Shown here piece by piece: positions 7,701 through 10,178 of a DNA stretch of 10,178 nt. The notes below the pieces were generated by a model. That model searched no databases, was not told where the DNA came from, and saw only the letters and a program-made list of their open reading frames with translations. Within the stretch, counting starts at the first letter, position 1; each line of letters opens with the position of its first letter. Source of the stretch: Pseudorhodobacter sp. (GTDB lineage: Bacteria > Pseudomonadota > Alphaproteobacteria > Rhodobacterales > Rhodobacteraceae); the NCBI GenBank assembly GCA_024641255.1, contig JAHEDL010000262.1, forward strand, positions 1-10,178, given 5' to 3'. A program made the translations under genes and the position numbers.

Positions 7701-10178
7701 TGGTGCCTCGTGCTGCGGGCACGGCCCTGATCACAGTGCTTTCCAACCGTCTTGTCGCAATGAAAGCTGTCGCAGTTACCGAAGGCGAAAACCTGATCCC
7801 GCTAGAGGTGACCGATGAATGGGGCGCGGGTGTCTATGTGACCACGCAGGTGTTGCGCCCCATGGATGTGGCTGCGGGCCGCAACCCTGCCCGCGCCTTG
7901 GGCCTAACACACGCCAGAATCAATCCAGGCGCGCGGGCCCTGAAAGCCACGGTCGAAACAGCGCCAGAAGCGGCTCCACGCGGCCCGCTTGATGTGGCCG
8001 TGAAGGTCGAAGGCGTGGCAGACGGTGACATCGCATTTGTCACCATTGCGGCCGTTGATCAGGGCATTTTGAACCTGACAGGCTTCGCAGCCCCTGATCC
8101 GCAAGACCATTACTTTGGGCAGCGCAAGCTGGGCGTCGGCATTCGCGACATTTATGGCCGACTGATTGATGGGATGAATGGCGCCGAAGGCACTGTGCGC
8201 TCTGGTGGTGACGCAGGCTTGCAAGCTCGCCTGCAAGCCCCACCGCCGACAGAAGAGTTGGTCGCCTACTTCACCGGCCCGGTCGCAGTTGGTGCCGATG
8301 GCTATGCCCGAACGTCGTTTACGCTGCCATCGTTCAACGGCACCGTCAAAGTGATGGCGGTGGCGTGGTCGAAAAAGGGAGTTGGCCAAGCCAATGCCGA
8401 TGTGCTGGTGCGCGATCCTGTTGTGGTAACGGCTTCGCTGCCGCGCTTCATGGCACCGGGCGATGAAAGCCGTGTGCTGCTTGAGATCGTTCATGCCACA
8501 GGTCCGTCGGGCCGGATGAGCCTTGATGTTTCGTCCGCCGGCCTGAAAATTGGCGATGTGCCGTCTGGCTTTGATCTTGGGGATAAGGCAAAGGCCGTCT
8601 TTGCCATTCCGGTAAAGGCAGACTCTGTCGGCACTCAGACCATCGAAGTGGCGCTGACCACACCAGACGGCAAGGTTTTGAAGAAAACCCTGACGGTCCC
8701 GGTTGAAATCAACGATCCTGCCATCGTCAGGGTTTCACGCTTCGATCTGAAGAAGGGCCAAGAGTTTACGTTTGATTCAAACGCATTCACCGGGCTGCTG
8801 GCGGGCTCTGGCAAGGCCACGATGGCCGTTGGCCCGATTGCTCGTCTGAATGCCCCCGGCGTTTTGGCGGCACTGGATGCCTACCCTTATGGCTGCACCG
8901 AACAGATCACGTCGAAGGCGCTGCCGCTTCTGTATTTCGATCAGATTGCGACCGCGATGGATCTTCCCGGATCAGACAACATCAAGCTGCGCGTGGAACA
9001 GGCAGTGGCCGAAGTGCTAACGAACCAAAGTTCAAACGGATCGTTCGGGCTGTGGGGGCCAGTGGAAAACGGCGGCGACATGTGGCTTGACGCATTTGTC
9101 ACCGATTTCCTGTCGCGGGCGAAAGCCCGTGGCTATCCCGTGCCAGATCAGGCGTTCCGGTCGGCTTTGGACAATCTGCGCAATCAGGTCAATTACACCG
9201 CCGATTTTGACAAAGGCGGCGAAGCTTTGGCCTATGCCCTGATGGTGTTGGCCCGCGAAGGTGCCGCCGCAGTTGGCGACTTGCGGTATTATGCCGACGT
9301 AAAGGGCGACGCCTTTGCGACACCCACTGCTATGGCGCAGCTTGGCGCGGCCTTGGCCAGCTACGGCGATCAGCCGCGCGCGGATGCGATGTTCAGGCGG
9401 GCCGGGGCGGCGCTTGATGCGCTGCAGGGCACGGAAACCGAACAGATCTTCCGCGCCGACTACGGCACCAACTACCGCGACGCTGCGGCGGTGCTGGCTC
9501 TTGCGGCAGAATCGGGGTCGACCGCAGTAGATCGTGAAGCACTAACCGACCGGGTTGCGACGACTGCCGCACTTTCAACACAAGAAGCAACGTGGGCGCT
9601 CCTGGCCGCCAACGCATTGATTGATCGCGCGGGCTCCGATGGCATCAGCATTGACGGCGCCCCGGCATCAGGGCCGCTGGTGAAGGTGTTGGATGCTACA
9701 AACACCGTGCCGGTCGTGGTGAAAAACGGTGGCAAGTCAGATACAACGCTGACGGTCACCACCTATGGCGTGCCAACTGATCCCGAACCTGCGGGCGGCA
9801 ACGGCTATGCAATCGTGCGCAACTACTACACGCTGGACGGGCAGCCGACGACGCTTGCCAACGTCAAAGTCGGAGATCGGTTGATTGCCGTGCTAGAGGT
9901 GACACCCTTTGGTCGCGGCGAAGCGCGGTTAATGGTAAACGACCCGCTTCCCGCCGGGTTCGAGATTGACAATCCAAACCTGATGTCCAGTGCCAGCGAC
10001 GCTTTGGCGGGCCTTGAGTTGGAAACGGAAGTGGCGCACAGCGAGTTCCGGCAAGATCGTTTCCTGACCGCAATCGACCGTTATGACAATTCTACCTTCC
10101 GGCTCGGCTATGCCGTGCGTGCAATTTCGCCCGGCACGTTCCATCAGCCTGCGGCATCGGTCGAAGACATGTATCGGC
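4778..10178 (+). CDS. Secreted alpha-2-macroglobulin family protein with thioester and PAN-like domain (3' end outside window)
   Basis: Bacterial alpha-2-macroglobulins trap proteases in the periplasm: cleavage of a bait region exposes a thioester that links covalently to the attacker. The frame is open from ATG 4778 to the right edge, 1800 codons, with no stop or frameshift. Residues 1-26 form a signal peptide (MRISLG, hydrophobic core, cut likely at SLA|QD). There is no lipobox cysteine, unlike lipoprotein YfhM of E. coli. C59, C63, C69 and C81 form a PAN/apple-like module. About 109-280 is Ala-rich and helical. Macroglobulin domains follow, with C292 and C328 a likely disulfide, a module starting near PPVDVFLTTDRGAYRAGE (599-616), and VEDFLPER at 697-704. 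The bait-domain section runs from about 956; the variable Gly/Pro/Arg-rich bait segment is near 1109-1160. The A2M core follows (LPSFNGT near 1183-1189). The thioester is CTEQ at 1373-1376 in the context YPYGCTEQ. The visible end (SPGTFHQPAASVEDMYR) resembles the last macroglobulin domain, so probably only a few dozen residues are missing. Confidence 0.95.
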   Translation, partial: MRISLGRVVASLISGLVLFAPELSLAQDLIPAKRLVLSENTDLPGSDITSIFDTTLDACQRACLSNKACEAFTFNTHNGSCFPKSAVGESAAFDGAYSGYVLTAAEGAEARAKARRAELQFVQDWEFSGITDQAAQLANAHTTNGYSAEDHLASAADAEANGDLIWASNYTGAAVNVSDSADDWAEYARRLLAAADQASDQARSYQERAYSAAVNAYLRADNKALQHSILLTMGDALEKIDRGRDKVQALRLAQSLQPRDDTAAALDDAIGKYGFRVLDNVVETATARPRICVNFSELLAKSGVDYASYVQLPEPGLTVTSDGYQQLCVEGVSFGSRNTITFREGLPAADGQVLAKSIDVTAYVRDRNPGVRFPGRGYVLPQTGEASIPVETVNTEKLELSLYRVTDRNLLRSLQNGYFGTPMMEYQEYDFSSQIGAEIWKGTGTVKQDVNIDVTTRLPLDEALKGQAPGIYALRAAVPGVDPYVVPAGWQWFVVSDLGLTTMSGVDGLHVFVRSLGTAAAKEGVSIDLLSTTNEVLESVKTDAQGYAKFDAALALGTGGMAPAAIVARDGDTDLAFLSLTDPEFDLSDRGVEGREAAPPVDVFLTTDRGAYRAGETIYATALARDSEATAIEGLPLTAILKRPDGVEYSRAQMQDAGAGGHVFALPVGGSAPRGVWTLEVYADLEAAALSSQTVLVEDFLPERIDFKLDLGNQPIRLGDMPQMKVDAKYLFGAPGADLAIEGEVVLRAAKELEAWPGYVFGRHDQPFDAVVSSFGDIRTDAEGKAVVDLALPPVEDPGRPLELVAVTRVAEGSGRPVERRVTKLMAPSSDLIGLKPLFDGVVAEGADARFNLVGIDAEAKATAMKVKWTITRVETNYQWYQSNGNWNWEPVTRRSKVAEGEAGLGTNATEISAPVQWGEYELLVERTDGTPAATSTTFYAGWYAPADATESPDTLELSLDKPDYRSGDTATLRVVPRAAGTALITVLSNRLVAMKAVAVTEGENLIPLEVTDEWGAGVYVTTQVLRPMDVAAGRNPARALGLTHARINPGARALKATVETAPEAAPRGPLDVAVKVEGVADGDIAFVTIAAVDQGILNLTGFAAPDPQDHYFGQRKLGVGIRDIYGRLIDGMNGAEGTVRSGGDAGLQARLQAPPPTEELVAYFTGPVAVGADGYARTSFTLPSFNGTVKVMAVAWSKKGVGQANADVLVRDPVVVTASLPRFMAPGDESRVLLEIVHATGPSGRMSLDVSSAGLKIGDVPSGFDLGDKAKAVFAIPVKADSVGTQTIEVALTTPDGKVLKKTLTVPVEINDPAIVRVSRFDLKKGQEFTFDSNAFTGLLAGSGKATMAVGPIARLNAPGVLAALDAYPYGCTEQITSKALPLLYFDQIATAMDLPGSDNIKLRVEQAVAEVLTNQSSNGSFGLWGPVENGGDMWLDAFVTDFLSRAKARGYPVPDQAFRSALDNLRNQVNYTADFDKGGEALAYALMVLAREGAAAVGDLRYYADVKGDAFATPTAMAQLGAALASYGDQPRADAMFRRAGAALDALQGTETEQIFRADYGTNYRDAAAVLALAAESGSTAVDREALTDRVATTAALSTQEATWALLAANALIDRAGSDGISIDGAPASGPLVKVLDATNTVPVVVKNGGKSDTTLTVTTYGVPTDPEPAGGNGYAIVRNYYTLDGQPTTLANVKVGDRLIAVLEVTPFGRGEARLMVNDPLPAGFEIDNPNLMSSASDALAGLELETEVAHSEFRQDRFLTAIDRYDNSTFRLGYAVRAISPGTFHQPAASVEDMYR
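8102..8260 (+). other. Probable bait region of the macroglobulin
   Basis: Residues about 1109-1161 lie between VDQGILNLTGF and the A2M core. They are rich in Gly, Ala and Pro with scattered Arg, and include a short LQARLQA repeat and a PPP run, as expected of an exposed, protease-sensitive linker. The boundaries are approximate and judged from composition and position within the family layout. Confidence 0.5.
8894..8905 (+). other. Thioester motif CTEQ in the macroglobulin
   Basis: Codons TGC-ACC-GAA-CAG encode C1373-T-E-Q1376, matching the CxEQ thioester signature of alpha-2-macroglobulins and complement C3. The preceding residues YPYG agree with the family context. Its presence implies covalent trapping, unlike thioester-lacking bacterial paralogues such as YfaS. 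Confidence 0.93.

Noticed and set aside
7904..8494. 196-codon open frame on the minus strand within the macroglobulin gene
   Set aside because: It is antisense to the bait and A2M core coding sequence, with Cys/His/Arg-rich composition typical of a shadow frame and no ribosome site.
4778..10178. Possible frameshift or broken gene in the long right-hand region
   Set aside because: Reading every codon from ATG 4778 to the edge gives one uninterrupted frame with family motifs in order; the gene is merely cut by the window.

Overview
The window holds four protein-coding genes and no RNA genes, insertion sequences or CRISPR arrays that I can see. GC content is moderately high and codon use is GC-biased. 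The gene types (a RecQ with two HRDC modules, a soluble hybrid kinase with PAS_7-like sensors, and a very large PAN-containing alpha-2-macroglobulin) suggest an alphaproteobacterium, probably of the Rhodobacterales. That placement is inferred from gene content and style, not from a marker gene.

Layout, left to right: (1) the 3' two thirds of recQ, a DNA helicase gene cut by the left edge; (2) after 45 bp, yaaA, a peroxide-stress/iron-homeostasis protein on the same strand, so the two are probably co-transcribed; (3) on the opposite strand and tail-to-tail with yaaA, an 848-residue cytoplasmic hybrid histidine kinase with two PAS-like sensors, a complete kinase core and two receiver domains; (4) after a 183-bp divergent intergenic region, a secreted alpha-2-macroglobulin family protein running rightwards off the window after 1800 codons. 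It has a signal peptide, a PAN/apple-like Cys module, an alpha-helical section, macroglobulin repeats, a bait region and an intact CTEQ thioester.

How they may work together: recQ and yaaA both fit DNA-damage/oxidative-stress defence. The macroglobulin is expected to trap foreign proteases in the periplasm. The kinase is transcribed divergently from it, so it could respond to related stress, but nothing in the sequence proves a regulatory link.

No clearly new multi-gene system is visible. The most interesting local signals are structural. A perfect 8-bp inverted repeat spans the overlapping stop codons of yaaA and the kinase gene, giving both proteins the same D-A-A ending. A terminator-like hairpin followed by a T run lies inside yaaA. 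Two oppositely oriented TTGTCA boxes 30 bp apart sit in the divergent promoter region. The macroglobulin also lacks the lipobox of its E. coli counterpart and carries a PAN-like plus helical N-terminus instead.
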